Source: Viscum album
Lineage: Eukaryota; Streptophyta; Magnoliopsida; Santalales; Viscaceae
NCBI GenBank assembly: GCA_963277665.1
Contig: OY728159.1
Location: 1,021,777,343 to 1,021,841,342 of the forward strand
Reading direction: 5' to 3'
Length of the DNA: 64,000 nt
Each line of letters starts with the position of its first letter. Positions within the stretch are counted from its first letter, which is position 1. Positions 1 to 13,000 of this stretch are shown here, piece after piece. A program made the translations under genes and the position numbers. Below the pieces are notes generated by a model. The model saw only the letters and a list, made by a program, of their open reading frames with translations, was not told where the DNA came from and ran no database searches.

Positions 1-1500
1 ATGATCTAAGAAATATGTCTTTATAATGATTCATCATTGTTAAAGTAGTATAAGGATAATTTATATTTTAATTTCCCCCTAAACCATGATTTATATTCAT
101 TGATTCCAAATCCTTATGAGTATTAAGGTGATTTATCTAGTTTCTATTCTCATTAAGAAATGTAAAAAATTAAATTATCACAAACATTCTTTTCAATATG
201 AATTATGTTAAGATTATAACACATCAAATTAAACTCTTAATAATAAATATTGAAAAACATACTTATTTTCTTCCACTATTTTTTCAAGCTACTTTTGATA
301 CTATACATCATTCCCCTTTCCATCATTCTATACACTGATTACATTTTTTGATTTATAGAGTGGCATTCATTAATTGTACCAAGTTTTATTATCTAGATAA
401 CACATTCAGTGCCTTTCTCAATTTAATATCACTATTTAATTATGTATTGTTAAAACTGAATTTATAAGAAGCATCAATAAATTAAATATGATATAAAAAA
501 CCCCATTTTTTACTTTTAGGTAATCATTTAAGTTCAACATGAAAATTTAAAACTAGAAAATCCAAAATAGTATGAGTATTCCAACGAGATAAGTTTCTTA
601 GCCTAGAAAATTCACTAATTTTACACATTAAAGATGATTGAATTTTGAATAGTTTTCTCATTGTTGAATCATATGTTTCCACTCCATCATCTAATAAATC
701 CCACAATTCTTTGATTATAGGTTTAAGGTATTAATAAATTTCATTTCTAGGAATTTAAGTTTTAGGAATTACTATAAAAATAATGAAATATGTCTTAGTA
801 ATAAAAATCCATGGAGGTAGATTACAGGAGATAAAAAACTATCTAGATGCTATAATTATTTCTTAAAGTATAAAAAGGGTTAAAAAAATCAAAATCCAAT
901 CCCAAATTTACTTTCCTAGGGTCTAAAAAAATATGGATATAATGATTAAAAAACTTTCATGATGTTGAATATTTTGGAAGACTCATTAAACCATCATTAA
1001 TAGTATCCTAAGGATGACAATTCATGTTGTTTGTGGTCTTAGATGGAATGAATAATATTTACAAGCATGATTTTAGAGGAAAGTAATTAAATACCTTTGT
1101 CGGAGTTTTATTCTTCTGATTATTACTAACACTTAATTGATTTATACTCTCATTGTTTCTCATTGAATCCCATATTCTTATGGGACATATTATGCATTCT
1201 TCTTTATCAGAATCTTCTCCCTAGTAAATCATGAAATAATTTGGGCTTTGTTTTACCTTTTTATAATCATGTATAAGTTTATTCTTGATTTTCCTCATAT
1301 CATAGAATGATTCAAGGATTTTATCTTCACTAAAGGAATCATGAAGTAACTCTGAAATCATGGACAATTATTTTTCTATAGTCCAATAGATACACTTGAT
1401 ATAATAAAACTTAAGTATAAAAGAAAAAATTGAATACTCGTCTCACCCTTTATACAATTCCTGTTTACCATATTTAACTAATTCATAAAACTAATTTTTA
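1..1500 (-). pseudogene. CACTA TNP2 transposase relic (CACTA-3), runs off the left edge
   Basis: Read on the minus strand from about 1500 down to 1, broken frames match the TNP2-type transposase of plant CACTA (En/Spm) elements in the right order. A SELLHDSFSEDK block comes first (about 1370). Then come DPRKVNLGLDFDFFNPF (about 920) and LWDLLDDGVETYD with STMRKLFKIQSSLM (706-620). A 'shell' matching the family's GHRRFL/FRFN segment follows between 520 and 380. TNP2 cuts and joins the element ends in the nucleus. Many stops and frameshifts mean it is dead. The Ptta/En/Spm-type gene expected downstream would lie left of the window. Domain identity is recognised from family knowledge, not searched. 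Confidence 0.8.
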
Positions 1501-2125
1501 TATCACTAAAGATCTGAGTAGTATTAACCATCTTAGGATCACATAATGGATCATTTGATCTACTAAAATATTGGAAATCATATTTTGCAATGTCAAATGT
1601 GCCATTTATCAAGTTTTTAATTTAATTATCCTCTTGTGGGTTACTTTATATTACATTGATAGGATATTAATTGTTTTTAATTTCAATAAAATTTGATTGA
1701 CAATGAAAAATTCAATATACAAATAAAGTAGGAAACTATTTCAATATCAAGTGATCATATACTATGTTTCTATTCAAACAACTCTTTAATTTTCAATTAT
1801 GACACAAAAATTTTATTATACCATCAACAGATCATTTTTCAATTGAATGATCTAAAAATTATTCCAAACTATTGAAAAAACAAGGTGTATTTCAAGGTAT
1901 ATTACTCCAAATTTTTTACATAGGTATTGGATTGTGAGTCTTCTACCTACAGATTTAGATACAAAGATACAAATGTTTAATAAAACAATTATAATAATTT
2001 TTTAACATATCCTAACTTTATCATTGATAATGGTTGGTTCTTGATTTAACTGAACAAAAATTTAACAAGAAAATGATTCAATTTGACATGAAAAATAAAA
2101 AAACATAAATTTATTACCCCTCATA
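1501..2125. other. AT-rich CACTA-3 5' intron-like sequence, no gene seen
   Basis: This stretch lies between the first recognisable TNP2 block and a G-rich segment. It is AT-rich with stops in all frames. By position it would be the first intron or 5' coding part of the minus-strand CACTA-3 element, but no protein similarity can be read. Confidence 0.4.
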
Positions 2126-2625
2126 ATAATAGTTCAGATGTTGTGGAAGAAGGCTGCTAAGGCAAGGGTAGGGAAATAGATAGTGTGGACATTGGGGATA
2201 TGATCTCTGTAATGTCTATAATTAGGGGGAATATTGGAAGTTGTTAGGAGTACATGGTGGTGTAATAGGGGTTATAGATTTGTATCAATTAGTGGTTGTG
2301 TTCATAGGAAAATAGGGAAGAGGGGTTATCATATGCAGAGAAGACCTGTCAGGGGGCTTCATTGTGGTTGTCATTGAAAGAGGGGGGACAGGGGTTAGTG
2401 GGGATCTATGGTCAGCATTGGGGGAGGGGGGGGGGGGCTTGGGTAGGGGCTATGAGGGTTGGGGTTGTGGTGGGGGGAGGTCATGGTGGGGGTTGGTCAT
2501 CAGGACACATGAATTGCAGATATACTAGACCAACTTACAAGTATAAAGACCCTAGATGAGGATTCATAGTTGGCACATTATTCAGATCAGATGCAATTAG
2601 ACTTGGAAGAATGAGATGGTATGAC
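2126..2625 (-). other. G-rich segment (C-rich on the minus strand), probable GC-rich leader of CACTA-3
   Basis: Guanine runs, including a 12-13 base run near 2424, stand out from the AT-rich surroundings. The plus-strand reading frame 2362-2559 is glycine-rich and looks like a by-product of the G runs. Its place just inside a possible CACTA terminus and upstream of TNP2 parallels the GC-rich leader of CACTA-2 at 46300-46745. In maize En/Spm the first exon is known to be GC-rich. The role as leader is inference. Confidence 0.35.
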
Positions 2626-2638
2626 TTTTCCATTAGTA
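2626..2638 (-). repeat. Possible decayed 5' terminal inverted repeat of CACTA-3
   Basis: The plus strand reads TTTTCCATTAGTA, which matches the CACTA 3'-orientation end TTTTCCAGTAGTG at 11 of 13 bases. The same family end is seen in good form at 27356-27368 and, inverted, at 46229-46241. The orientation fits the minus-strand TNP2 to its left. The final base is not the expected G, so this is a weak call. Confidence 0.4.
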
Positions 2639-3013
2639 CCACATCTGTGAATCCCTGTACAAGAAATCTAGCTGATCATCCATGAGAAGGTGGAGTGCTG
2701 ATCATGATGTAGATGTTATGGAGGGGCAGTTTCAAGTAGTCAATGTATGGGATGAATTCCTTTAATACCTTTGGATCCTATAATTTCATGAATCCTATGG
2801 TCTATGTACAGGTTCCCCTTCAACCTTTAAAATGGGATTATAAAAAATTAATAAGAAATAAAGGCCTTCAGGCCATTCAGGAATTCAGGAAAAGCTAATG
2901 TAGTGATGCAATAAATATATAATGGTATAATCTTGTAATATATAAAATGATCCCAATATTTCTCCTAGAAACCTGAAAACTATTTTATATATTTAGGGTG
3001 AGCATACAAGTAT
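2639..3013 (-). repeat. Outer part of the Gyp-B 3' LTR, left of the Gyp-A insertion
   Basis: Bases from about 2960 to 3013 (TCCTAGAAACCTGAAAAC through GGGTGAGCATACAAGTAT) align with the stretch at about 19588-19637 (TCCTCAAAACCTAAAAATTA through GGGTGAGAATAAAAGTAT) in the other Gyp-B LTR. At 19637 that LTR runs on without a break into ACTTAGTAGG, whereas here the same continuation is found only at 14342. This shows the LTR was split by Gyp-A. How far the LTR extends below 2960 is not certain, because the other copy is truncated there. Confidence 0.7.
3009..3013. repeat. Target-site duplication AGTAT, left copy (Gyp-A)
   Basis: The five bases AGTAT directly left of the Gyp-A 5' LTR are repeated at 14337-14341 directly right of its 3' LTR. 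Five bases is the usual duplication for Ty3/gypsy integrases. The LTR start at 3014 was found independently by aligning the two LTRs. Confidence 0.8.
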
Positions 3014-6000
3014 TTTAAATCTATGATATTTTGTGTTTTTTCAAATATATTTAATATTTTGATATTTTATGTTTTCTGAAACACTTAGTTTAGCTTGTGT
3101 CAAACACAAAAATAAGTTTGTCTTTTGTTACACCCAATCATGAGTTTATCTTTAATTACAAACAATACTATGTTTTCCTTGTGTTACACCTAATTCAATG
3201 TTTATCTTGCATTACATGCAACACCGAGTTTAAACCAAATATGACATACTATTTAAATATTATTATTTTATATGATATTTATCAACTAGACATTGAAAGG
3301 GTGGGTATGAATAAGATTAAATAAATTATGAAATTATTGTTTACACATTTTTACATAATTAATTCTTTGGTTACCTATTAATTAGAAATGAAAATAAAAC
3401 TCTTTTTAAAATAAAAGGCAATATTTTTCAAAAAAAATTATGAACACAAGTGTATTTTACACCATTAAATTAAAAAAACCACTTTAATGAATTATATTAA
3501 TTATATTAATTTATTATACATTAAATATAATGTTTAAAATTCATATTATGTGTTTTCTATATAATATATAAGAATAAATCCAATATTACACTTAAAAACT
3601 ATTTTTTTTCTAAAAAGTAATTCTGTCACATTTTTTTGGTGAAATTATTCTAAAACTAAAATTTTACACATTTAAAAAATTAATTGTAAAAAATAAAAAT
3701 ATATTTTTATATTAGATATCAAAATTATCTTAAGGTTATTTTTTGGTATTTTCTTGATAAGTTTCATTTTATGATGAATAATTAAAAACACTGAATTTGA
3801 ATTAAAAACCTATTTTATATTTAATTTATTTACAAAGTTAAATTATATTTTAATTTATTGAAATTATATTTAGTTAAATTATACATATTATAATCCAATT
3901 TAGGTCATTTTAATTAATTAATTTTTTAAATTGAATATAAAACATTTTGTAAACTTTTGATCTTTTTACTTTAAAAACCCACTTTCTCGACATGTCTAAG
4001 TGATTAAATTTAAATTAATTCCTAAAAATATAGGAATTAAAATTATAAAAAAGGATTAAAATTTTTTAATTATTAAAATTTATAATATTTTAAAAGGAAA
4101 AATTAATTTTTGACCAATATGATTAGTGAAAAATGTTAAAGTTAATCACGAAGATTAAGAAAAAAACGAGTTTACCAAGCAAACACACTTTAAACATTAG
4201 GGAAAAATGACATAGAGACCTTTAAAAAACCCATTGTATGGACATATTTAGACATTAAACCTTAATTTATAGATTTTTTTTATTATTTATTCCTTTTTTA
4301 TTTAAAAAATTTGGGTGCACTTAACTACTTTTTAAAAGTGCTAAGTGTGTCCTCTCCCCCACTTATAAAAGGAAACCTTCTCTCACCCTCTATTCACACC
4401 TTCCAAACAAATTGGTTTGGAAAATAACTCCACAAATAAGTTATCCACTTCCCTCATCTCAACTTAGAATCCTTGTTTTGTGAAAAAATCCAACCAAGGA
4501 ATCCCTTTGTTGCAAACCAAAAAGAGATACCCAAAGAAGAAGTAACGTTCATAACCAAACTGTTTTGTTTTATTTACTATTTAAACCCATTAAATTATTA
4601 TTATATAATTAATATATAATAAGATAAGTATCTTAAACATACTGAGATTATTTATGTTAATTATCTGACCTAAAACCACATACACTTCTATCAAATGGTT
4701 TACAAAAACATTGTTCATGTGTACGACGGACTACCGCCTCATGAACCGATGTCATTAGTTTTTCCATTATCACTATTCAAGGTTAGACATAATGTTATAA
4801 ATAAATTTTATATAAAACATATATGATATTTTTATTATTTTTATAATAGCCTATTACCCAAAACAAAACATTAACATGGAATCGTTAGTAAATGGGAATA
4901 AAAGGTCATAATAAAATATTATATAGGAATATATATATATATATATATTAGTATGATTAAGTGATAGATTTATAATAAACTTATATTTATAATACTTTAT
5001 TTTTGGACGTTTATGAAGGATGTAAATACTTAATGTAAGAGATTTTTGTCTCACTTTTTTACTTTTGTGAGACACATTCTATATTCATCGCCTATTTCTT
5101 ATATGTGGTGTATATTCTACTCATGAATTTAATTTATTATTATTATAATTAATTTTTTGTTATTTACAAGTAAATTTGAGTATCACTCTTCCATGGGATT
5201 ATGTTTGAAAAGTTTCCAAAGCAGTAAGGGAATTTTGTCTTAATTTTTCTTTTTTGAGACACATGTTATGCTATAAACTTATATTATTATAAGAGGTGTA
5301 TATAATTACCCTTTGATATGTTATATCAAAAATAAAAATATTTTAATGATATTTTAATCTTCATTTAATGTTATTATTTCATGGGGATTATGAATCAAAG
5401 TTACCAAAATGGTAAAAGTATATTGCTACAATCTCATTGTTTATCGAGATTGTTTTTGGTTAGGATTCCATTGATAAAATATTATGATCAATATAATAAT
5501 AATTATATTTAATTTTATTCTACTCTAGTTACTCATGATATAAAAATTTAATGGTACAAATTTTCCACTCTTTTTTAATGAATATAATTAAGAAAATTTT
5601 TTTTCTTGAAAATCCAACTTATTTCTCTCTTTGGTCAGAAATTTTCATTTTCTCAAAACAATGTTTTCTAAAAATGTTTTCAACAAATATTTTTAATTGA
5701 TAATTTATGCTCATTTTAATGGAAAATAAATTTTAAAATGTATTATGTTTAAAAAGTTTTTAAAATTATTTTTAATACTTCCCTTATGAGTTTTAATGGT
5801 TATTTTCTAAGAAAAAGGGGTTTAAAAGGTATTACGTTTTAAAAGAGAGTTATTAAAAGAGGAAATTATATTTTACTCAATAGATGTTTTAAATGAATTT
5901 CAATGATTTATTTATATGTTTTAAAATTTTATTTTTAATGACAAGGTTTTTAAAATGGTTTTATGAAAGTGGTTTTAAGTGAATGGTTAGTTTCCTTAAG

Positions 6001-7210
6001 AAATTTTCCAAGTGATTGTTAAAAATCCTCCTCCAACTAAGATGAAATCTAATGATATAGTTTTTTATTTACTGGGGATATTATCCAAGGATACCATTCT
6101 TATTATTTCTTTTAATGGTTTATTCTTATGATGAAAATTTTTTATGAATCCCATTTCTCTTCTATAGGTTATTCCATGATAAAATGCTTATGAAACCTAC
6201 TTATTTTCATGGGTTATTCTATGATGAAATGATTATGAAACCTGTCTCTTTTCCATATGTTATAATATGATTAATGGTTTATGATACCCATTTAATTTCA
6301 TGGGTTATGATATGATGAATGTTTATTATCTTGTGGTACCCATATGTATGATTTCATTATATTATGGGTGGGACCTATATCTCTATCAAATTAATCAGGT
6401 AGAGATTTATATATATATCATTAGATAAACATGGATGGAATGGGGAGTGAAATTGGTATAATAAGATAGGTCTTCCACTTGGGATGGTGGTGTGTCCCAC
6501 CCAGGAGGTGTAGGCGCATATGTGTGAACCTGATTACATGTTCACAATTTTATGCATGAATATTATTACATATTCATAATGTTATGTTTTATAATGATTA
6601 CATGTTCAAAATGATATATGTGGACCTAGTTTCATGTCTATAAATTTATGCAAAATCCGAATTTCATGTCCTTAACTTAATGAGTGAAACCGTTTCTATT
6701 TACACATGTTCACACTATTATAAGTTAATGTGTATGCTACAATTCTATTTCTTATTCTAATGTTATTATCTTATGATTAATATTCATTGATATCCCTATT
6801 ATTCATGTCTTATGAATTTACAATCTTTGTGACATGGTTTATGTTTATGAACTTTAATATGGATGGAATGATTTTCCAATGTTATTATCATGTTCCCATA
6901 AACTTATTCTTATGTAATGCTTACATATCTTCTTTGTTTACCATTATTGAGAATTTGGGATCCCCCTTTCTTATATTTTATTTCCCCAGGTTACAAAGAA
7001 AGGTTTTAACTATGGTATGGTTGGGAAGAGTACTAGAGGGGAAGATATTTATGGTATATGTTGAAGATATTTCTACAAGTAAGAATATTATGCTTCCAAA
7101 TTTCCAAAGGAACTAAAATTTTATGATCCTTAGTTGCATATTTTTTTAAAGTAATGAATATTTATATAAAAATATGTAATATCCATAGATTAAAATCATA
7201 GGTATCTATA
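3014..7210 (+). repeat. Gyp-A 5' LTR
   Basis: About 4.2 kb collinear with 10081-14336. Shared landmarks include TTTAATATTTTGA near 3050 and 10115, the CpG-bearing block at 4718-4765, the GTGAGACACAT segments near 5068 and 12212, and the end GGTATCTATA. The first 14 bases have lost the TGTAACACCC sequence that the 3' copy retains. A short AT microsatellite lies at 4929-4947. Reading frames inside it (for example 6787-7116) are accidental. The LTR would have supplied promoter and poly(A) signals. Confidence 0.8.
4718..4765 (+). promoter_or_regulatory. Conserved CpG-bearing island in the Gyp-A LTR (copy 1)
   Basis: A stretch containing GTACGACGGACTACCGCCTC and ATGAACCGATGTC is nearly identical to 11795-11845, while flanking LTR sequence has diverged much more and lost most CpGs. 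No known site is recognised; regulatory is a placeholder class. It could be a regulatory or structural element of the LTR, or a younger interspersed repeat that inserted before the LTRs duplicated. Confidence 0.35.
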
Positions 7211-7211
7211 G

Positions 7212-7223
7212 TTTGTATTAAAT
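7212..7223 (+). other. Decayed primer-binding site of Gyp-A
   Basis: TTTGTATTAAAT directly follows the 5' LTR end. It resembles TTGGTATCAGAG, the start of the site complementary to initiator tRNA-Met, with C-to-T and G-to-A changes. Its position is right, but the match alone would be too weak to call. Confidence 0.35.
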
Positions 7224-7639
7224 GGATGGTTTAGTTAAAGTTTTTAAAATAGGATGAGAAAACCTTAGTGAGATCCCTAAAGATAATTCTAATAATATAT
7301 ATGGGGATGTATGTTAGGATAAGTCTAAGGATAAGTTAAAGTTTAGGTACATGACTAGGAATTTTGTTAAAGGATTGAGAGAGTGGTATCCAAGAAATAA
7401 TATCCCTTTTTGGATACTACAAGTGCATGTGTCTATAGCACAAATGTACATAGGGGTAACAACCCCAAAAAATTTGTGTTAATGAGAAATTCAATGGAAA
7501 ATTTAAGGATTTTACTCCTGATTAACTAAATGTTTTGGTAAAATGAATGAAATAACTCATTTATATTCTCAAACAACTTTCTCAACCTATTAATCATAAT
7601 TAAAATACAAATGATAAAATGAGGGATCAAAATTATGTT

Positions 7640-8560
7640 GAGTAATTTATGAGGAAATGACCACCTTAATTCAGTGGTTCCTCTGATCCATTAGTTGTTG
7701 ATAAATGGATATGTACCACTGAAATTATATCTTCCATTCTCCAATGTTTATAACATGAAAAATTCCCTCTGGTTTTCTACCCTTTGGAAGGTGAGGCTGA
7801 TCAATAGTGTAATCTTATTAATAATATGAGAAAATTAGAAAAAATTGACTCTATTAAGTGGGACGAGTTAATAAGATTATTTTTCAATAGGTACTTTCCT
7901 CATATTATTAATATAATAATGGAAAATTAATTATTATATTTTATTAAGAAGGATAATGAATCTATTACTACAAAGGAATAAAACTTTAAAGAACTTGAGA
8001 GGTACTCTTCAGGTATTATAATTCATACCGAAAGTAAGGTTGAATGCTTATTCAGTGGCTTAAAACAAAATCTATAAATATAATTAACAATATTGTATTT
8101 TTTGGTTCTATGAATAAATCATTCCATGTGCACTAAAAGTTTAAATGGTATATAGAAACTCTATTGGTTTTGGTGATAAGAAAAGGAAAATGGGGTTCCA
8201 TGTAAAAATCAAATGATATGTCCCATGGAGGGAAGAAAAGTTTAAAACAATTACTTTCCAAAAAGATGAGAAAGAGCACTAATGTGAGTTTTTGAAAGGA
8301 ACAATAAGGTGTTTTATGTTTTGGATTCCCAAATATCAATAAAAATAATATAATGTGATGCGAAGAGTCTAATCAATGAAATGACTAGAGAGAGAGATCA
8401 ATGTAATTCCCCAAAAACACTTCATTGTTTCAAGTGAAAAGATTTTGGTAACTCTAAAAATCAATGCCTCAATCTAATGTATAATTTGGATTATAAGACA
8501 CAAAATACTCTAAATAAAAAGGAAAAAAGGAAATCCTATGCAATCACAACAAATGACGTG
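7640..8560 (+). pseudogene. Gyp-A gag relic
   Basis: Interrupted plus-strand frames follow the Retrotrans_gag domain: ADKWICTT-like start (about 7700), FPLVFYPLEGEADQ (about 7765), then IKWDELIRLFFNRYFP (about 7855-7900) and FKELERYSSG (about 7990). A CX2C zinc-knuckle relic (CFK..DFGNSKNQC) follows at about 8425-8470. Gag would form the particle that packages the RNA. Stops and frame breaks are frequent, many in codons one C-to-T change from sense. The order of blocks makes the assignment firm even though the protein is dead. Confidence 0.75.
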
Positions 8561-9290
8561 AATCATGATAATTAGGGTACACTTATCCACCCCTACTTAG
8601 TTGGGAATTTCATGTTTGGTTTTGTATGAATAATCCCTATTAAAATCTTATTGTTCATCCTTTTGTGAAATTTTATATGATTATATACCAATATAAGGGT
8701 TATAGAATAATGTAATCAAATTTGATATTCTATTAGTACAAGGATAAACCCAAGATTCCAATGAAAATGTTTTTGTTTAAGATAAGAGATTATATAAAGA
8801 ATAATGGGGAATTATATTTTGGAAGAGTTTATGTATCCATGTTTGATTAACTTAATAATTATGGATACCATAATTGGTTTATGAGTTTGAGTTTTATCAT
8901 AAGTTCAATTTCATTGGAACCCTTTTGTGGTTTTATGTTATGGGAGTTTATCAGAAGTAAAGATAGTTTAAGATAAACCTATGGTAGTACAGCCCTTTGG
9001 TTTTTGTCTATGTTTTAGTGACAATGTTAATTAAGGATGATTTACTTTAGACTTTATGGAAATAAGATTAAAGGTAATAATAGATAGTAGGGTTTACATT
9101 ATATTTTATATTGATGTAATTATGGGTTAATCTACCTCCTTATAAAGTATGCACACTTCATCGCTATTAGAGAAAATTTCACTTTGGATCTGCTTTCCAT
9201 AATATATATTAAATATGTAGTAAGGTTGTATGGAGTACTATAGTCAATTTCATCTGACTAGGATTTGATGTTTACATAAATTTTTTGGTA
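8561..9290 (+). other. Gyp-A interior, decayed pol, no domain recognisable
   Basis: Between the gag and integrase relics there are only about 730 bases, too short for protease, reverse transcriptase and RNase H together (about 2 kb). No catalytic motif could be read in any frame. A large deletion of central pol is the simplest explanation. Confidence 0.5.
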
Positions 9291-10060
9291 ATGTCCTCAC
9301 AAATATCTTGATATAGATTTGAGTTTCAGCATTATAAGAAGTATTCAAAACCCATAGGATATATAAAGATCTTGTTCAAAGGATTTCAAACATGGGTGAG
9401 ACTAACATGTTCCTCATGTTGAGTTTTCTTAAAATTACAACTTTCACATGAGAATTATGATAGATATTAATGAATCCCTTTATAGAAGGAAGTGTATGAA
9501 TCCAAAGTATTGGAATGATGTTGAAAAAGGATACCTATTAGGACTCAAGCAAGCTGGTGATATGGAAGAGAATAACTAAAAAGGTGACATAGATATTATG
9601 ATGATAATAAATGATGTAAAATAATATTTAAAGTTGGTTAGAAGGTCTTTATATGAATATTATATATGTAATGAAGACAGTAAAACTGATTCCTTTGTAT
9701 ATCAGTCCCATTAATATACTTGATCATATTGGGACAATAGTTTTTCATTTGGCGCTTCCACTGAAGCACTATCAGATTCACAATGTGTTCCATGTAACAA
9801 TCCTAAAGAATTACATACCTTATTTATCACATATACTAATGTTAGAGGTTGTACTGCTAGAGCATGATATTTCTTATAAGGAACAACAGGTAGATATTCT
9901 GGATCGAATAGAGATTGTTCTACAAAACGAGACCACTCACCTAGTTAAAGTTTTTCAATGAAATCACCAGCTTAAGAAAAATAAATGGAGCCTAATGATG
10001 TATTGATAAAAATGAATCCTAAATATTTGTTACTAAGGTGATTAATTTTGTGTTATAAGG
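9291..10060 (+). pseudogene. Gyp-A integrase C-terminal region
   Basis: A plus-strand frame with RRKCMNPKYWNDVEK (about 9487-9530) matches the conserved GRKCRSPxxWxEVGE block of plant gypsy integrases. It continues after a frame break into the open frame 9653-9961. There ISPINILDHIGTIVFHLALP, then IHNVFHVTILKNYIP and QQVDILDRIE, match the family's IGPFEILxRIG...LALP and HxVFHVSMLRKYxP blocks. The end (THLVKVFQ then NHQLKK) corresponds to the LVKVLWRNH segment near the chromodomain-type tail. The catalytic D,D,E core is lost or unreadable. Confidence 0.85.
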
Positions 10061-10068
10061 TCATTTTT

Positions 10069-10080
10069 AGTGGGGTAGAA
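10069..10080 (+). other. Polypurine tract of Gyp-A
   Basis: AGTGGGGTAGAA lies directly before the TGTAACACCCC start of the 3' LTR. A purine tract in this place primes plus-strand DNA synthesis during reverse transcription. Confidence 0.6.
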
Positions 10081-13000
10081 TGTAACACCCCTTTATTTTG
10101 TGATTTTTTTCAAAAGTATTTAATATTTTGACATTTTATGTTACATGAAACACTGAGTTTAGTTTTTTCTAAAAAAACAAAATGTTTGGATTTTATTACA
10201 AAAAATTCAAAAAATATCTCAAATTACATAAAATACTAATTTTTTCTTGTGTTACACATAGTTCCAAGTTTATCTTTTATTACACGCAACACCAAGTTTA
10301 AACCAAAAATGACCCACTACTTAAATATTATTATTTAATACGATAGTTATCAACTATCCATTAGAATGGTGGGTATGAATAAGACTAAATAAATTATGAA
10401 AATATTATTTACACATGTTTATATAATTAATTCTCTGGTAACCAATTTATTAAAAATGAAAATTAAACCCTTTTGAAAATAAAAGGAAATATTTTCCTGA
10501 AAAAACTATTTTTATGCACATAATTGTGTTTTAGATCAATAACCTAACGAAATAAATTTAATGAATAAAATAAATGATATTTATACAATATATATTCAAC
10601 ATAATTATTAAAATTAATCTTATGTGTTTTATATAGGATAGATAAGAGTAAATCCATTTTAAGGCTTAGAAACTGTAATTTTCTACAAAGTAGTATTGTA
10701 GCCTCTTTTATTGCGCTCTTTTTTTAAAAATAAAATTTTGAAATTTTATTTAATGAATTTGATAAAAAAACTATTTTTTTTATATATTATTATAAAAATT
10801 ATCTTAAGGTGAATTTATGGTATTTCTCTGATAAGTTTCATTTTTTGATGAATAGTGAGAAATACTGAATTTTAATTTAAAACTACCTTTTCATTTGATT
10901 TATTTACAATGAAAAATTATATTTTAAATTGTTTTATAAGTATATATAGTTTAATTATAAATATATTAATCAAATTTAGGTCATTATAATCAATTTATTA
11001 TTTAAATTAAATATAAAAACATTGTAAATTTTTGATCTCTTTCTCTTTTAAATCCCGATTTCTTTACAAGTTTGTAGGATTACCTTTAAATTAACTCTTG
11101 AAAATTATGTAAATTTAAATTGAAAAAATGGATAAAAAATTAGGAATAATCCCAATTTATAATATATAATAACTTCAACTTAATTTTTTACCTAAATTAT
11201 TTTTGAGAACATATAAAGTTAATCACATTGATTAAGAGAAAAACAAGTTTACCAAGGGACTAAACATTAAACATAAGTAAAAACTTGACCTATAAATTTG
11301 TCCAAATTCCATTTCATGACTATATGTAGACCTTAAATAATCATGTATCAATTTTTTTCATTATTTAAGCACTTTTTTTTATGTAAAATCTTGGGAACAC
11401 CTAAATTATTTTTTAAAATGCCATGTGTGTCCTCTCCACCACTTATAAAAATCCACCCATCTCCACCTCTCTTCACACCTATAAAACCATTTTTTTTCAG
11501 AAAATACCTTCCAAAATAACTTATAAAATTTTCCTCCTCTAAATAGAGGAGACTTATTATTTTTATAAATCCAACCAAGGAATCCCTTTGTTGAAAACCG
11601 AAAGGAAATACCTAAATAAGAGGTAATGTCCATAGACAAACATTTTTGTTTTATTTCCTCCTCAAACCCTTAGATAATTTTTATATCTTGATTATGTAAA
11701 AAAATAAGTATCTTAAATATACTAATTTGTTTTTATTTTTAGTTTAATACCTAAAAACACACATAATTCCTACAAATGGGTTAAAAAATCATCATTCGTG
11801 TGTACGAAGGACTACCGTCTCATGAACCGATGTCGTTAATTTTTCCTTTACCGCATTTGAATGTTTTGGAATAATAATGGAAATAATATTTATATATAAT
11901 ATATATGATATTTATATCATTTTTAAAATTCTAAATATAATTAAATCATGATATAAGTAAGAGGACCAAGAATAAAAGCCAAAACATGTACGAAAAACAA
12001 AGCGGTTATTACCTGAAACACAACTTTAACATGGAATCATTAATAAATGGGTAATAAAATGTCATAATAAAATATTATATGCAATGATATATATGAATAT
12101 TATTATTTAATATATTTATAATAAACTTATATTTTTTATATATGAGGTTTTAATATGTATGAAGGAAGTCAAGACTCTTGGTAGGGGATTTATGTCTCAC
12201 TTTTTTCTTTTGTGAGACACATGCTATATTCACCACATATTTCTTTTATGTGGAGTATATATTGATCATGAATGTAATTTATTATTCTTATACATAAATT
12301 TTTGGCATTTAAACTTCCTTCATTATATATCTCTTTCATTGGGTTATGGTTTAAAAGTTAGAAAAATTCTAAGGGAATTTTTTCTCAAATTTCTTTCATT
12401 GAGACACATGTTAGGTTATGTTCCTATATTATTTTAGAAAGGTGTATAAATTGAACCTTTGACATGTTATATCATTAAAATAATTACTTAAATGATATTT
12501 TAATATTTATTTAATTTAATCCTTTCTTGTATATTATGATTCAAAGTTACCAAATTGGTAAATGTTTATTGCTACAATATCATCATTTATTAGGATTGTT
12601 TTTTATTATGATTACTTTGATAAAATATTAATATCCATATCTATAGAATTATCATGAATTTTATTATCATATAGTTATTCATTATATCTTACGGTAATGG
12701 TACCAATTATCCACTCTTTTTTACATTAATATAATAATGTTTTTTTTAAAATCAGACATTATTTCTCTCTATGGTTGGAAATTTTTTTCTTTCAAAACAA
12801 TTTTTTCTAAAAAAAATTCAATTTTATTAAATGATAATTTAATCTCAATTTCATGGAAAAATAGTTTGAAATTTTTTTATGTTTAGTTTTTTTACAAGTA
12901 TTTTCAAACCTTACCTTTTTATATTTCAACATTATTTAAAAAAAATGTTTTTAAATGGTTTTAAATTTTAAAAATGTATTTTTCAAAGAATAAAGGATAG

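Noticed and set aside
2362..2559. Glycine-rich 65-codon frame, possibly a glycine-rich protein gene
   Set aside because: The glycine content follows from G runs; there is no signal peptide, regular repeat or upstream gene structure.
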